From positions 9,343,501-9,407,500 of the forward strand of contig NZ_CP012333.1 of the NCBI RefSeq assembly GCF_001263205.1: DNA of 64,000 nt, written 5' to 3'. Of this stretch, positions 54,959-63,693 are shown in pieces. Source of the stretch: Labilithrix luteola (GTDB taxonomy: Bacteria > Myxococcota_A > Polyangia > Polyangiales > Polyangiaceae). The notes under the pieces were generated by a model. It saw only the letters and a list, made by a program, of their open reading frames with translations, had not been told where the DNA came from and searched no databases. Within the stretch, counting starts at the first letter, position 1, and the number at the start of each line of letters is the position of its first letter. Both the position numbers and the translations under genes were made by a program.

Positions 54959-56289
54959 CGTGCGACCTCGGCGAAGGCGGCGAACGATTCGTCGAGGCTC
55001 TTGAGTGCCTCTTCGATCTCCGCTTGCGTGACGTTGAGCGGGGGGGCGATGCGCACGACGTTGTTCCAGAGGCCGCCGCGACCGATCAGAAGCCCGCGCT
55101 TCTTGGTCTCCTCGAAGAGACGCGAGGTCGAGGCGGCGTCGGGCGTGCGGTCCTTCTGCGTCTCGTCTTTGACGAGCTCGATGGCCTGCATGAGGCCCTT
55201 GCCGCGGACGTCGCCGATGGTCTTCGGGTACTTGCGCTTCAGGGCTTCGAGGCCCTCGCGCAGGTACTTGCCCATGATGGCCGCGTTCTCTGTGAGCTTC
55301 TCCTCGACGATGACGTCGATGGTCGCGTTCGCAGCCGCCGTGCTGATCGGGTTACCGCCGAACGTGGAGATGTTGCCGCCCTTCCAGGAGTCGGCGACCG
55401 GCACCGTGGCGAGGCACGCGCCGATGGGCAGGCCGTTGGCGATGCCCTTGGCCATCGTCATGATGTCGGGCTCCACGCCTTCGTGATGCTCGATGCCCCA
55501 CATCTTGCTGCCCGTTCGGCCGAAGCCCGTCTGGACTTCGTCGCAGATGAAAAGACCACCGTAGTTCCGGACGATGTCGACGGCGACTTTGAAATAGCCA
55601 TCGGGAGCGACGATGAAGCCGCCGACGCCCTGGATCGGCTCGGCGAGGAAGCCCGCGACCTGACCCGTGGTCGTCGTCTGAATGAGCTCCTCGATGTCCT
55701 TGGCGCACTTGAAATCGCAGTGCTGAACGGTGGCGCCGAAGGGGCAGCGGTAGCAATACGGCGCGTGCGCGTGCTTGATGCCCGGCACCTGCGAGGTCAC
55801 GGCGCGGTACTTGGAGTGCGCAGTGAGCGACTGCGCGAGCATCGAGCGGCCCGAGTAGCCGTGGCGAAGGGCAATCAGCTCCTGCCGGCCGGTCGCAAGT
55901 TGCGCGAGGGCCACGGCGGTCTCGTCGGCCTCGGTGCCGCTCGCCGTGAAGAAGGCCTTGCCCGCCTTTCCGATGCGGCCGGGCGCGAGGTGAATCAGCT
56001 TCTCGGCGAGCTCGACGATCCCCACCGTCGGGTAGAGCGTCGAGACGTGGCCGAGGCGATCGATCTGCGCGTGGAGCGCCGCGTTGACCTTCGGGTGCGT
56101 CTGTCCGACGGACACCGTGAGAATCCCGCCGAAGAAATCGAGGTACTTTCGCCCATCGAGGTCCTCGAGACGAGCACCGTGGCCACTATCGAGACAGACC
56201 GGCTCTTCGTAGAAGGTGCCGACACTCGGAAAGAGAAATTCCTTGTGCTTCGCGCGAATGTCCGCGCTCGTGCGCTTTCCGTCGCTCAT
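54955..56289 (-). CDS. class III aminotransferase, likely beta-alanine type
   Basis: A 444-residue PLP aminotransferase of the AGXT2/omega-amino acid group. Visible blocks: FTASGTEADETAVALAQL, ICDEVQTGFGRTGSKMWGIE (the PLP-clamp Asp), and the Schiff-base lysine in MTMAKGIANGLPIG. In pyrimidine catabolism such enzymes turn beta-alanine (or beta-aminoisobutyrate) into the semialdehyde with pyruvate or glyoxylate. Its coupling to preT supports that role, but the substrate could also be another omega-amino acid. It is the first gene of the minus-strand pyrimidine arm. Confidence 0.9.
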   Translation of the reverse strand: MSDGKRTSADIRAKHKEFLFPSVGTFYEEPVCLDSGHGARLEDLDGRKYLDFFGGILTVSVGQTHPKVNAALHAQIDRLGHVSTLYPTVGIVELAEKLIHLAPGRIGKAGKAFFTASGTEADETAVALAQLATGRQELIALRHGYSGRSMLAQSLTAHSKYRAVTSQVPGIKHAHAPYCYRCPFGATVQHCDFKCAKDIEELIQTTTTGQVAGFLAEPIQGVGGFIVAPDGYFKVAVDIVRNYGGLFICDEVQTGFGRTGSKMWGIEHHEGVEPDIMTMAKGIANGLPIGACLATVPVADSWKGGNISTFGGNPISTAAANATIDVIVEEKLTENAAIMGKYLREGLEALKRKYPKTIGDVRGKGLMQAIELVKDETQKDRTPDAASTSRLFEETKKRGLLIGRGGLWNNVVRIAPPLNVTQAEIEEALKSLDESFAAFAEVAR

Positions 56290-56430
56290 TTCTCACGCCC
56301 CTCGCTTCGACCTGACCTGTCCGTCCTCGCGTCGTCATCGGCGAGGGCCGCGCCGGCATCCAACTGTGCCCGTGTGTCCTACGGGACGTAGCTGGCCGGC
56401 TTACCAGGTGAATTTCCGAAAGAGGAGACC

Positions 56431-57690
56431 TTGTCGTGTGGGCCGCCAGGCTGTCAAGCTCCTCGCGTGCTTCGCGGTCTCATCGTCTTCGGCATTACCT
56501 ACCTTCTTGTCGCGACGCGTCGTCTCAAGTTCGTCCGACTCGATCGTCCTGCTGGATCCATCATCGGTGCCGTACTCGCCGTCGTCCTCGGCGCGGTCAC
56601 GCCGGAGGAGGCCTCCAAGGCGGTCGACCACACCACGATCATCCTGCTTTTTGCGGTCATGGGCATGGGCGCCTTCCTCTCGCTCGACGGCTTCTTCGAG
56701 CGTGCAGGGCAGGCGCTGGTGGCACGAATGCGGACTCGGCGGCGTCTCGTCGCGGCCGTCCTTTGGGGAGCGGGTCTCCTCGCTGCCGTCGTGACCAACG
56801 ACGCGGTCTGCGTTCTGGCGGCGCCCCTCGTCGTCGGCTGGATCGAGCGTTACAAGCTTCCGAGGCTGCCTCTCCTGGCGGCCCTGACGACCGGCGCCAA
56901 CACGGGGAGCGTGGCCACGTTGGTCGGCAACCCGCAGAACATGCTGTGCGGGAGTCTCGGCCACCTGCACTTCGCGCAATTTCTCGTGCGTATGGTGCCT
57001 GTCGCGCTCCTGGCGCTCGTCATCAACCACGCCGTGCTCATCGTTCTCTTCCGGCGAGATCTCGACGGTGAGCTGCCCCCCGAACCGATTCCAGAGAGGG
57101 TTTTTACGCTGCGCTCGGCGGTGACGATGACCGTCATCCTCGCCACCGTCGTCGTCTACACCCTTGGCGGGAGCCTCTCGTTCACGGCGCTCGCAGGTCT
57201 TGCCGTGCTGCTCCTCGTCCACCGTGAGGATCCTGCCCTCGTGTGGCAGCGAATCGATTGGTCCGTCCTTCTCTTCTTCGGCGGGCTCTTCGTGGCGGTC
57301 GACGCCCTCGCGCGAAGCGGCGCGGCGTCGTGGGCATTCGCGCATTTTCCGCTACTCGGCCACGACGGGGCAGGGACCTTCACCGGCTGGCTCCGAGCGA
57401 CCGTCATCTTCCTTGTCGGAAGCAACGTCGTCACGAACGTCCCGTTCATCCTGATCGTCAAGCCGGAGATGGCAGGGCTCCCCGATCCGACGCTCGGCTG
57501 GCAGCTTCTCGCCATGGCCTCGACCTTCGCGGGGAATCTCACGCTCCTCGGCTCGGTGGCCAACGTGATCGTGGCCGAGAAGGCCGAACCGGTCGGCGGT
57601 ATGCACTTTCGCGAGTACCTGAAGTTCGGCCTTCCCGTGGGCGCGCTCACGACGCTTGCCGGGGCATGCTGGCTCGTGCTGACGCGCTGA
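56431..57690 (+). CDS. ArsB/NhaD-superfamily (SLC13/CitMHS-like) anion or sodium transporter
   Basis: A 419-residue integral membrane protein with about eleven hydrophobic helices. Motifs: VTNDAVCVLAAPLV and TNVPFILIVKPEM (the two discontinuous helical loops of the IT superfamily), with NTGSVATLVGNPQNML and NLTLLGSVANVIV. These are the repeated TNDxxxxxxxP / GNPxN signatures. TTG 56431 is chosen because GGAG lies six bases before it; GTG 56467 is an alternative. It lies inside the pyrimidine degradation cluster but in the opposite direction. It could move a carboxylate or another anion linked to this pathway, but no substrate is shown. Confidence 0.87.
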   Translation: MSCGPPGCQAPRVLRGLIVFGITYLLVATRRLKFVRLDRPAGSIIGAVLAVVLGAVTPEEASKAVDHTTIILLFAVMGMGAFLSLDGFFERAGQALVARMRTRRRLVAAVLWGAGLLAAVVTNDAVCVLAAPLVVGWIERYKLPRLPLLAALTTGANTGSVATLVGNPQNMLCGSLGHLHFAQFLVRMVPVALLALVINHAVLIVLFRRDLDGELPPEPIPERVFTLRSAVTMTVILATVVVYTLGGSLSFTALAGLAVLLLVHREDPALVWQRIDWSVLLFFGGLFVAVDALARSGAASWAFAHFPLLGHDGAGTFTGWLRATVIFLVGSNVVTNVPFILIVKPEMAGLPDPTLGWQLLAMASTFAGNLTLLGSVANVIVAEKAEPVGGMHFREYLKFGLPVGALTTLAGACWLVLTR

Positions 57691-57697
57691 GCGCAGT

Positions 57698-58561
57698 TTA
57701 GGGCTTCACGAGATCGCCGTAGGCGTCGGGACGGCGATCGCGGAAGAACTGCCAGGTCTTGCGAACCTCCTCGATGAGATCGAGATCGACCACGGCGGTG
57801 ACGAGCTCCGTCTTGTCCTCACTGCCTTGCGCGAGGAAGTTGCCGCGCGGATCGACGATGTAGCTCGTGCCGTAGAACTTGCCGATGTTCCACGGAGCCT
57901 CCATGCCGACCCGGTTCGACGCCGCGACGAAGTAGCCGTTCGCCACGGCGTGCGCGGGCTGCTCGAGCTTCCAGAGGTACTGCGAGAGACCGGCGACGGT
58001 GGCCGACGGGTTGAAGACGATCTCGGCGCCGTTGAGACCGAGCGCACGCGCGCCTTCGGGGAAGTGGCGGTCGTAACAGATGTAGACGCCGACCTTGCCG
58101 TAACGCGTCTCGAAGACGGGGAAGCCGAGGTTTCCCGGCCGGAAGAAGAACTTCTCCCAGAATTGGTTCGTGTGCGGGATGTGGTGTTTGCGGTACTTGC
58201 CGAGATACGTGCCGTCGGCGTCGATGACCGCGGCGGAGTTGTAATAGATGCCGGCCTGCTCGCGCTCGTACAGCGGAACGACCATCGCCATCTGGTGCTT
58301 GCGTGCGTACCCCTGCATCACCTCGGTGGTCGGGCCGGGGATGGCTTCCGTAGAGTCGTACCAGAAGGCGTCTTGGCTGGGACAGAAGTAGGGACCGTTG
58401 AAGATCTCCTGGAGCCCGAGGATCTGCACGCCCCTCTTGCCGGCTTCCTCGATGAGCGGGATGTGGACGTCCATCGCCGCCTTCTTGGTCTTCTCGATGC
58501 TCCACCCCGCCTCGTAGGGAGTTGCGGCCTGGATCAGTCCCACGGTGACGTTGCGCGGCAT
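57698..58561 (-). CDS. beta-ureidopropionase (nitrilase superfamily)
   Basis: Splits N-carbamoyl-beta-alanine to beta-alanine, CO2 and ammonia, the third step of reductive pyrimidine breakdown. The 287-residue protein starts at ATG 58561 (MPRNVTVGLIQAA). The catalytic triad is visible: Glu52 (LQEIFNGPYFC), Lys124 (KYRKHHIP) and Cys161 (VYICYDRHFPEG). The close match of these blocks to PydC-type enzymes, and the preA-preT neighbours, support the assignment over a plain nitrilase or an N-carbamoylputrescine amidase. Confidence 0.92.
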   Translation of the reverse strand: MPRNVTVGLIQAATPYEAGWSIEKTKKAAMDVHIPLIEEAGKRGVQILGLQEIFNGPYFCPSQDAFWYDSTEAIPGPTTEVMQGYARKHQMAMVVPLYEREQAGIYYNSAAVIDADGTYLGKYRKHHIPHTNQFWEKFFFRPGNLGFPVFETRYGKVGVYICYDRHFPEGARALGLNGAEIVFNPSATVAGLSQYLWKLEQPAHAVANGYFVAASNRVGMEAPWNIGKFYGTSYIVDPRGNFLAQGSEDKTELVTAVVDLDLIEEVRKTWQFFRDRRPDAYGDLVKP

Positions 58562-58647
58562 CGTTTTTCTCCCCTGTTCGAACGAAGAGCCGGAAGGGAC
58601 CGAGCTTTCCACCCGATCAGGGCTCGGTCAAGGCCGACCCCGACCTC

Positions 58648-59307
58648 TCAATGGAGGGCGACGCACGTGAACGTGCCGGGGTCGCAGACCTGGCCGGGAC
58701 CGCATTCGTTCGAGCCGAGGCAGCCTACGCAGCGTCCCGCGCAGCGGTCGCAGCGGGGCTTGTCTTTGGGGCATTGCGCGTTGCCGAGGCACTCGACGCA
58801 GCGTCCCGTGACCGTTTCGCAGTAGGGACGACGCGGGGAGCTCGCGCAGTTCGCAGCGTACGTGCACTCGATGCAGCGATGGCTCGAACCGTCGCAAACG
58901 AAGCCCGGGGTGGGGCAGACATCGTCGGCGTCGAAGCAGGTGTCGACGCACGTGTGCGTGACGTCCTCGCAGCGCTGGCGCGGTCCGCATTGTTCGTGGG
59001 TCAGGCAGCCCACGCACTCCATCGTGTCGAGATCGCAGTGGGCGCGCGAAGGCAGCGTGCAGTGGGCCTCTTCGAGGCAGGCCACGCAGCGACCGCTCGC
59101 AACGTCGCAACGGAGGCCCGGCACGGCGCAGTCCACGTCGGCCTTGCACGCGAACGTCTCGTCGCCGTCGTCGACATCGGCGGTCGACGTTTCGCGCGAT
59201 CCGGCGTCTTCGACGGACGCGCGCTCGTCGAAGCGGAACTCGGCGTTGCAGGCGGCGAGCGCCAGCAGGAGTCCGCCGGCGATCGACCGCGAGGCGCTCG
59301 CTCTCAC
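58648..59307 (-). CDS. cysteine-rich lipoprotein
   Basis: A 219-residue lipoprotein with lipobox LAAC near residue 20. The mature part is made of repeated cysteine-rich blocks of about 20-22 residues, of the type C-x-x-D-x-x-C-x4-x-C-D-x4-C-V-x-C-L (for example VDCAVPGLRCDVASGRCVAC, QCGPRQRCEDVTHTC). These are likely disulfide-bonded. This kind of protein is frequent on myxobacterial surfaces and its binding partner is unknown. Its start overlaps the stop of the FecR-like gene by 4 bp, so it may be regulated with it. Confidence 0.88.
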   Translation of the reverse strand: MRASASRSIAGGLLLALAACNAEFRFDERASVEDAGSRETSTADVDDGDETFACKADVDCAVPGLRCDVASGRCVACLEEAHCTLPSRAHCDLDTMECVGCLTHEQCGPRQRCEDVTHTCVDTCFDADDVCPTPGFVCDGSSHRCIECTYAANCASSPRRPYCETVTGRCVECLGNAQCPKDKPRCDRCAGRCVGCLGSNECGPGQVCDPGTFTCVALH

Positions 59308-60518
59308 GGCTGCTCGACGCTCAGCTTGCGGGCTTCCTCGCGCGCGAAGCCCGACGGATAGCGTGCGAGGTAGTCACGCGCTGCCGCCGCGGCTCGGACG
59401 GGATGCGAATTCTGTTCAAGGCTTCCGAGCACGCGCATGCGCTCGACCGATGCGTTTTCCCCGAGAGGACCCTCGGGGTAGGCGGCGATGAGGCGTTCGA
59501 ACGTCGCCAGCGCCCCAGAGAGATCGCCGGCACGCTTCTTCTGCATGCCGGTATCGAAGAGGTCGTTCTGCTCGGCGAGATGCGAGGCTCGCTCCGGGCT
59601 CACGTTCGGAGCGTCCGCGACAGTCGCTTTGGCCGCCATGAGGGCAGTCGGGGCCATTGCCGCGGGGCCGACCGCGCTGGTCGGCGCGCCCGCGTTGCCC
59701 GTGCTGATCGTGTTCACTGCGACCGGCCGAAGTGGCTTCGATTCCTTTGCCGGGGCCCTAGGGGCGTCGCCGGCAACCGGCGCGTTTGCGCAGGCCGGCC
59801 AGTGTTCGCCTGCGGCCACGCGAACTTCGTGTGCCGCATGACGGACCACGACGGTGCCTTCGGTGACGTCGAGGCGCGTGGGCGTTCCGTTCTCGCACGA
59901 CGGATCCGGCGTCGCGAGCGTTACCCGAAACGCCGTGCCACGGACCTCGATTTCGGCATCGCTCGTGGTGACGACGAAGCGTTCGTCGGCGGAGAGCTTT
60001 GCGACCTTGGCGAACACCGAGCCGGCTTCGAGGGCGAAGCGCTTGTGGTGGGTCTGTTCGACGAGGCGAACGCGTGTTCCACCAGCGATGGTGAGCTGGG
60101 TGCCGCTGTCGAAGTCGAGGTGGGCTTCCGCGCCGAGCGGCGTTCGCAGCTCGGTCCCGTCGGCCAGGCGTGCGCCCGCGGCAGGAGCCGAGGTCTGCCC
60201 GTCGTGCAGAACGGTGACCTTGTCTGACGCTTCACGGATGCGCCCTCGGTCATGGTCGGCCTGTTGGACGGTCACCGGGGACGGCACCTGTCGCACGACG
60301 AGCGCCACGCTGGTTCCGACGAGGGCGAGCACGCCGGCGGCCATGCCGACGCCAATCCACCGCCGACGAATCCGATCGCGACGTCGGCGATCGCGCAGGG
60401 CCTCGGCGATGCGCGCGACGGTGTCGTCGCGATCGGGCGGGATGCGGTCCACCTCGCCGGTGTCGTCGACCGCGTCACGGAGGAGTCGCGTGGCGTGCTC
60501 GAGAGGGTCGTGGGTCAT
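59304..60518 (-). CDS. FecR-domain protein (anti-sigma/regulator)
   Basis: A 404-residue inner-membrane protein from ATG 60518. The cytoplasmic N-terminal part (about 55 residues) is charged; one membrane helix follows (WIGVGMAAGVLALVGTSVALVV). The periplasmic FecR domain (about 95-220) shows GARLADGTELRTPLGAEAHLDF and TSDAEIEVRGTAFRVTL. The C-terminal part has TPR-like helices (SGALATFERLIAAYPEGPLGE). Such proteins pair with an ECF sigma factor and carry a surface signal. Its start overlaps the sigma stop by 4 bp (ATGA). Confidence 0.9.
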   Translation of the reverse strand: MTHDPLEHATRLLRDAVDDTGEVDRIPPDRDDTVARIAEALRDRRRRDRIRRRWIGVGMAAGVLALVGTSVALVVRQVPSPVTVQQADHDRGRIREASDKVTVLHDGQTSAPAAGARLADGTELRTPLGAEAHLDFDSGTQLTIAGGTRVRLVEQTHHKRFALEAGSVFAKVAKLSADERFVVTTSDAEIEVRGTAFRVTLATPDPSCENGTPTRLDVTEGTVVVRHAAHEVRVAAGEHWPACANAPVAGDAPRAPAKESKPLRPVAVNTISTGNAGAPTSAVGPAAMAPTALMAAKATVADAPNVSPERASHLAEQNDLFDTGMQKKRAGDLSGALATFERLIAAYPEGPLGENASVERMRVLGSLEQNSHPVRAAAAARDYLARYPSGFAREEARKLSVEQP

Positions 60519-61252
60519 CGACCGTCTCCCTTGCGAGGCATCATCGACTGCAGCTCGGGATCCGCGGCGAGCCGGTGCATCAGCTCTTTGCGTCCACGCA
60601 CGAGCCTCGACTGCGCGGCCGCCACTGTGCTCTCCGTAATCTGGGCCACCTCGCGTAGATCGTAGCCGCAAACGTCGTGGAGGACGAAGGCCCAGGCCTT
60701 GAGGTCGTCGATGGCCTCGAGATGGCGCACGACGCGCCGCAGCGTGCTTCGCGCGGCCGCAGAATGCGGAAGGCTACGGGGCTCGGGGACGTCGTCGTCG
60801 CGGAGCGCCTCGAAGATACGGCGCTCGGTCACGCGCCGACGGAGGTGCTTGTAGACGGAGTGCGCCGCGATGGTGGACGTCCAGGCGTCGAGCGTCGAAT
60901 CACCGCGGAAGCGGTCGATGCTGTAGACGACCTCGATCATCGCCTGCTGGGCCAGATCCTCGTGGTCACGATCGCCGGAGCCGAGGAGACGACGGATGGC
61001 TCGTTCGACCACGGGGCGCAGGCGGTCGTGAAGAGCGGCTGCGGCATCCGCGTCGCCCGCGCGGACCGCGGCGACGAGCTGGCTGTCGTCCAGCGTCGGG
61101 GCAGGTAGGGCTGGGCGGGCGTGCGATGCCGCGTACTTTTCGTTGGATGCCCCTTCGGGGACGACGAAGAGCCGAACCCGTCCGGCGGAGCCCGAGCGCG
61201 AGGTCATTTCATCACCAAAAGGTAGTACCGCGGGCGAGCGAACATCAGGCAA
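60515..61252 (-). CDS. ECF sigma-70 family factor
   Basis: A 245-residue RNA polymerase sigma factor of the extracytoplasmic type. Region 2 shows GDRDHEDLAQQAMIEVVYSI and FRGDSTLDAWTSTIAAHSV (the DLAQ and WxxxIA blocks). Region 4 shows WAFVLHDVCGYDLREVAQI with the HTH TESTVAAAQSRLVRGRKEL. The N-terminus has about 50 extra residues, so ATG 61207 (MTSRSGS) is also possible. The gene lies directly before the FecR-like gene and 8 bp after the hypothetical outer-membrane protein gene, so the three probably form a unit. Confidence 0.92.
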   Translation of the reverse strand: MPDVRSPAVLPFGDEMTSRSGSAGRVRLFVVPEGASNEKYAASHARPALPAPTLDDSQLVAAVRAGDADAAAALHDRLRPVVERAIRRLLGSGDRDHEDLAQQAMIEVVYSIDRFRGDSTLDAWTSTIAAHSVYKHLRRRVTERRIFEALRDDDVPEPRSLPHSAAARSTLRRVVRHLEAIDDLKAWAFVLHDVCGYDLREVAQITESTVAAAQSRLVRGRKELMHRLAADPELQSMMPRKGDGR

Positions 61253-61260
61253 CTCCGAGG

Positions 61261-62298
61261 TCAGAACGATACGCGCAATCCACCCTCGACGAACACGCTG
61301 ACCGGGGCGAGGGAAGCGACATGATGATCATGGACCACGACGTCCAACCGGCCAAACGCCACCTCCGGCCCCGCGGCAATCACGAGCGCAACCTGGTCTC
61401 CGAGCCGGTAGGCCGCCTCGGCAGCCACCGACGCGCCGGGCACCAAGCGTCCGAGCCGGGCGGGCTCGATGTCGTCCGCCGAGAGATGGCTGACCTCTTG
61501 GTGGAGGAGCAGAACGTCGATCCGGGCGCCTGCCGACCAGCGCCGGGAGGCGTCGAGCCAGGGTTGCCATGCCAGTCCGACGGCCCCCGAAAGGAGACGC
61601 GTGGTGGCCTGGGCCGGCGCGATGGATCCGGCTCGCAGGCCTGCTGCCAGCCGCAGGCGAAACGCGCCGCCCAGGCGCAGCCGCGCTCCGAGCACGCCTC
61701 CTGCGCCACCGCCGAACCCATCGATCCCCGACGTCACCGACGCGCAGGCGTCGAGCGTAATGAAGCTTGACTCCGCCAACGGTCCAGCTCTCCGCGCAGG
61801 CCTCGGTTGTTCGTGGGGCCCGTCGGGCGCCGGAGAAAGAGGCTGCGACGTCTCCGGCGGGCCGGGGCGAGGTGGTGACGTCGCCCGCGCCACGTCTTCG
61901 GGGACCATCGACGCCAAGGCGAAGCCGACCGTTCGGCCGCGCTCGGCGGGTGCATCCGACGGTTCGAACTCGATCCGGCGGTCGTTCCATTGCCCTTCGG
62001 CCGGACGCACGAAGTGGAGTGTGGCCTGCTGGCCGGCGTCGTCCCAGCGCACGACGCCGAGCAGGCTTCGGTGCTCTGCGGTCGCGCGCGCGAGCAGGCT
62101 CTCGTCGTCGTCGCCCGCGCCACCGGGGCGCACGACGATTTCTGCGTCGGGGCCGAGCGTGGTGTGGAGCGCTCGCTCGACGCTAGCACTCGCGCTTGCG
62201 CTTGCGCTTGGCTGATTAGGCTGACTCGCTTTTCCCGCGCCTGGGCCTGCGGGCGCGTCCAACACGACGACGAGGACGGAGATCGCCGCAAGGACCAT
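61261..62298 (-). CDS. outer-membrane-like protein with signal peptide, hypothetical
   Basis: A 345-residue exported protein, first gene of the sigma/FecR operon. It has a short hydrophobic signal-anchor start (MVLAAISVLVVVLDAPAGP), a Ser-Ala repeat tract (SASASASAS, from a 6-bp DNA repeat), a globular middle, and a Pro-rich linker (SPPRPGPPETSQPLSPAPD). The C-terminal 150 residues are Gly/Leu-rich alternating strands ending in Phe (FVEGGLRVSF), a barrel-like ending. Similar sigma-FecR-hypothetical operons are common in this group. The function is unknown. Confidence 0.7.
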   Translation of the reverse strand: MVLAAISVLVVVLDAPAGPGAGKASQPNQPSASASASASVERALHTTLGPDAEIVVRPGGAGDDDESLLARATAEHRSLLGVVRWDDAGQQATLHFVRPAEGQWNDRRIEFEPSDAPAERGRTVGFALASMVPEDVARATSPPRPGPPETSQPLSPAPDGPHEQPRPARRAGPLAESSFITLDACASVTSGIDGFGGGAGGVLGARLRLGGAFRLRLAAGLRAGSIAPAQATTRLLSGAVGLAWQPWLDASRRWSAGARIDVLLLHQEVSHLSADDIEPARLGRLVPGASVAAEAAYRLGDQVALVIAAGPEVAFGRLDVVVHDHHVASLAPVSVFVEGGLRVSF

Positions 62299-62442
62299 GA
62301 GCGGTCATAGCTCGCAAATCCACCGGAAAAAGCAAGGCCTGCGCGCGCCGAGACGTTCTCCGGCGGAGCTGGGCGAACTCCGCGTGCGTAGACGATTGCG
62401 CTGCCTGATCGGACCTCGTTCAAGGTACAGAACGATCTGTAG

Positions 62443-63693
62443 ATGCTGGCGAGTGGCGCGTCCTTACGAGGTGTGAAGACACCACGCGCGAAGACACAGC
62501 GGGCGAAGACACAGGGCGCCGCGTCGAGGTCGCGCGGTGCAACGTTGGGCGCGCTCATCGTCGCCGCCTTTGCGTTCTCCTCCGATGCCCACGCCGATGG
62601 CAACGTGACCGCGCGCGCGTCCACCGAGGTCGCCGGCTACAAAGATTCGTTCGCGACGAGCGTGCTCACGCCGAGCATCGGCGCCATCGTCGAGAACCCG
62701 ACCGCCGGTTGGGGCGTCAGCGGTCGCTATCTCGTCGACGTCGTTTCGGCCGCCTCGCCGGACATCGTTTCGACGGCTTCACCACGCTGGACCGAGGTCA
62801 GGCACGCCGGCACCGTCGGCGGTCGCTACAAGCCGGGGAACTTCGGCGTGGCCGCCTCCGGAGGTGTCTCGTACACGCCGGACTACTTGTCGATCGTCGG
62901 AGGCGGTCAGCTGATTCAAGACCTCGACGAGAAGAACCTCACGCTCGTCGCCGGCTACTCCTACGGCCACGATACGATCGGTCGAACGGGCACACCGTTC
63001 TCCGTCTTCTCGCACGACCTCACGTACCACACGATCACGGCGGGCATTTCGCGGGTCGTCAACAAGGGGCTCGTGATCGGCGTCTATGGTGACGCGATCA
63101 TCGAGCGCGGCGATCAGTCCAAGCCATACCGCTACGTCCCGATGTTCGCGCCCGGCGTGGCGCAGGCGATCCCGCGGGGTGCCTCCGTCGACACGGTTGC
63201 GTCGTTCCGCATCCAGGCGCGACCGCTCGAGCAGCTGCCGCTGGAACGCGACCGCTGGGCCGTCACCGGAAGGCTCGCCTGGCGCGCGCAGCGCACGACC
63301 CTTCGCGTCGAAGAGCGGCTCTACACGGATAGTTGGTCGCTCTCGGCGACCACCACCGATGCGCGCTACTTCATCGACCTCGCCGAGCGCGTGACGATCT
63401 GGCCGCACGCACGGCTGCACGTACAGAGCGGGACGAACTTCTGGCAGCGCGCTTACGAGGCCCCTTCGGCGGCCAATCTCCCGGCGTTCCGCACGGGTGA
63501 TCGCGAGCTCGGACCGCTCACGAACGTCGGGCTCGGCGGCGGCCTGCGCTTGGCGCTCGGTAAGCCGGGCGCCGTCAACGACTGGCTTCTCTCGACGACC
63601 TTCGATGGAACCTGGACGTCGTTCGCCGATGCCATCTACGCCACGCAGCGCTTCAGCGGGCTCGTGGCGGTTGCGCTGGAGGTGACGTTCTGA
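62443..63693 (+). CDS. second DUF3570-like outer-membrane barrel
   Basis: A 416-residue predicted barrel protein. The first 30 residues carry a small repeat (PRAKTQRAKTQG, from 15-bp DNA repeats), then the signal GATLGALIVAAFAFSSDAHA. GTG 62473 could be the true start, leaving a normal n-region. Strand patterns (GVSYTPDYLSIVGGGQLIQD, TITAGISRVVNKGLVIGVYG) and the closing VALEVTF match outer-membrane insertion. Its layout (VDVVSAASPDIVSTAS... RHAGT... VSYTPDY) matches the DUF3570 gene at 40431. The downstream CxxCH lipoprotein overlaps its stop by 1 bp. Confidence 0.85.
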   Translation: MLASGASLRGVKTPRAKTQRAKTQGAASRSRGATLGALIVAAFAFSSDAHADGNVTARASTEVAGYKDSFATSVLTPSIGAIVENPTAGWGVSGRYLVDVVSAASPDIVSTASPRWTEVRHAGTVGGRYKPGNFGVAASGGVSYTPDYLSIVGGGQLIQDLDEKNLTLVAGYSYGHDTIGRTGTPFSVFSHDLTYHTITAGISRVVNKGLVIGVYGDAIIERGDQSKPYRYVPMFAPGVAQAIPRGASVDTVASFRIQARPLEQLPLERDRWAVTGRLAWRAQRTTLRVEERLYTDSWSLSATTTDARYFIDLAERVTIWPHARLHVQSGTNFWQRAYEAPSAANLPAFRTGDRELGPLTNVGLGGGLRLALGKPGAVNDWLLSTTFDGTWTSFADAIYATQRFSGLVAVALEVTF

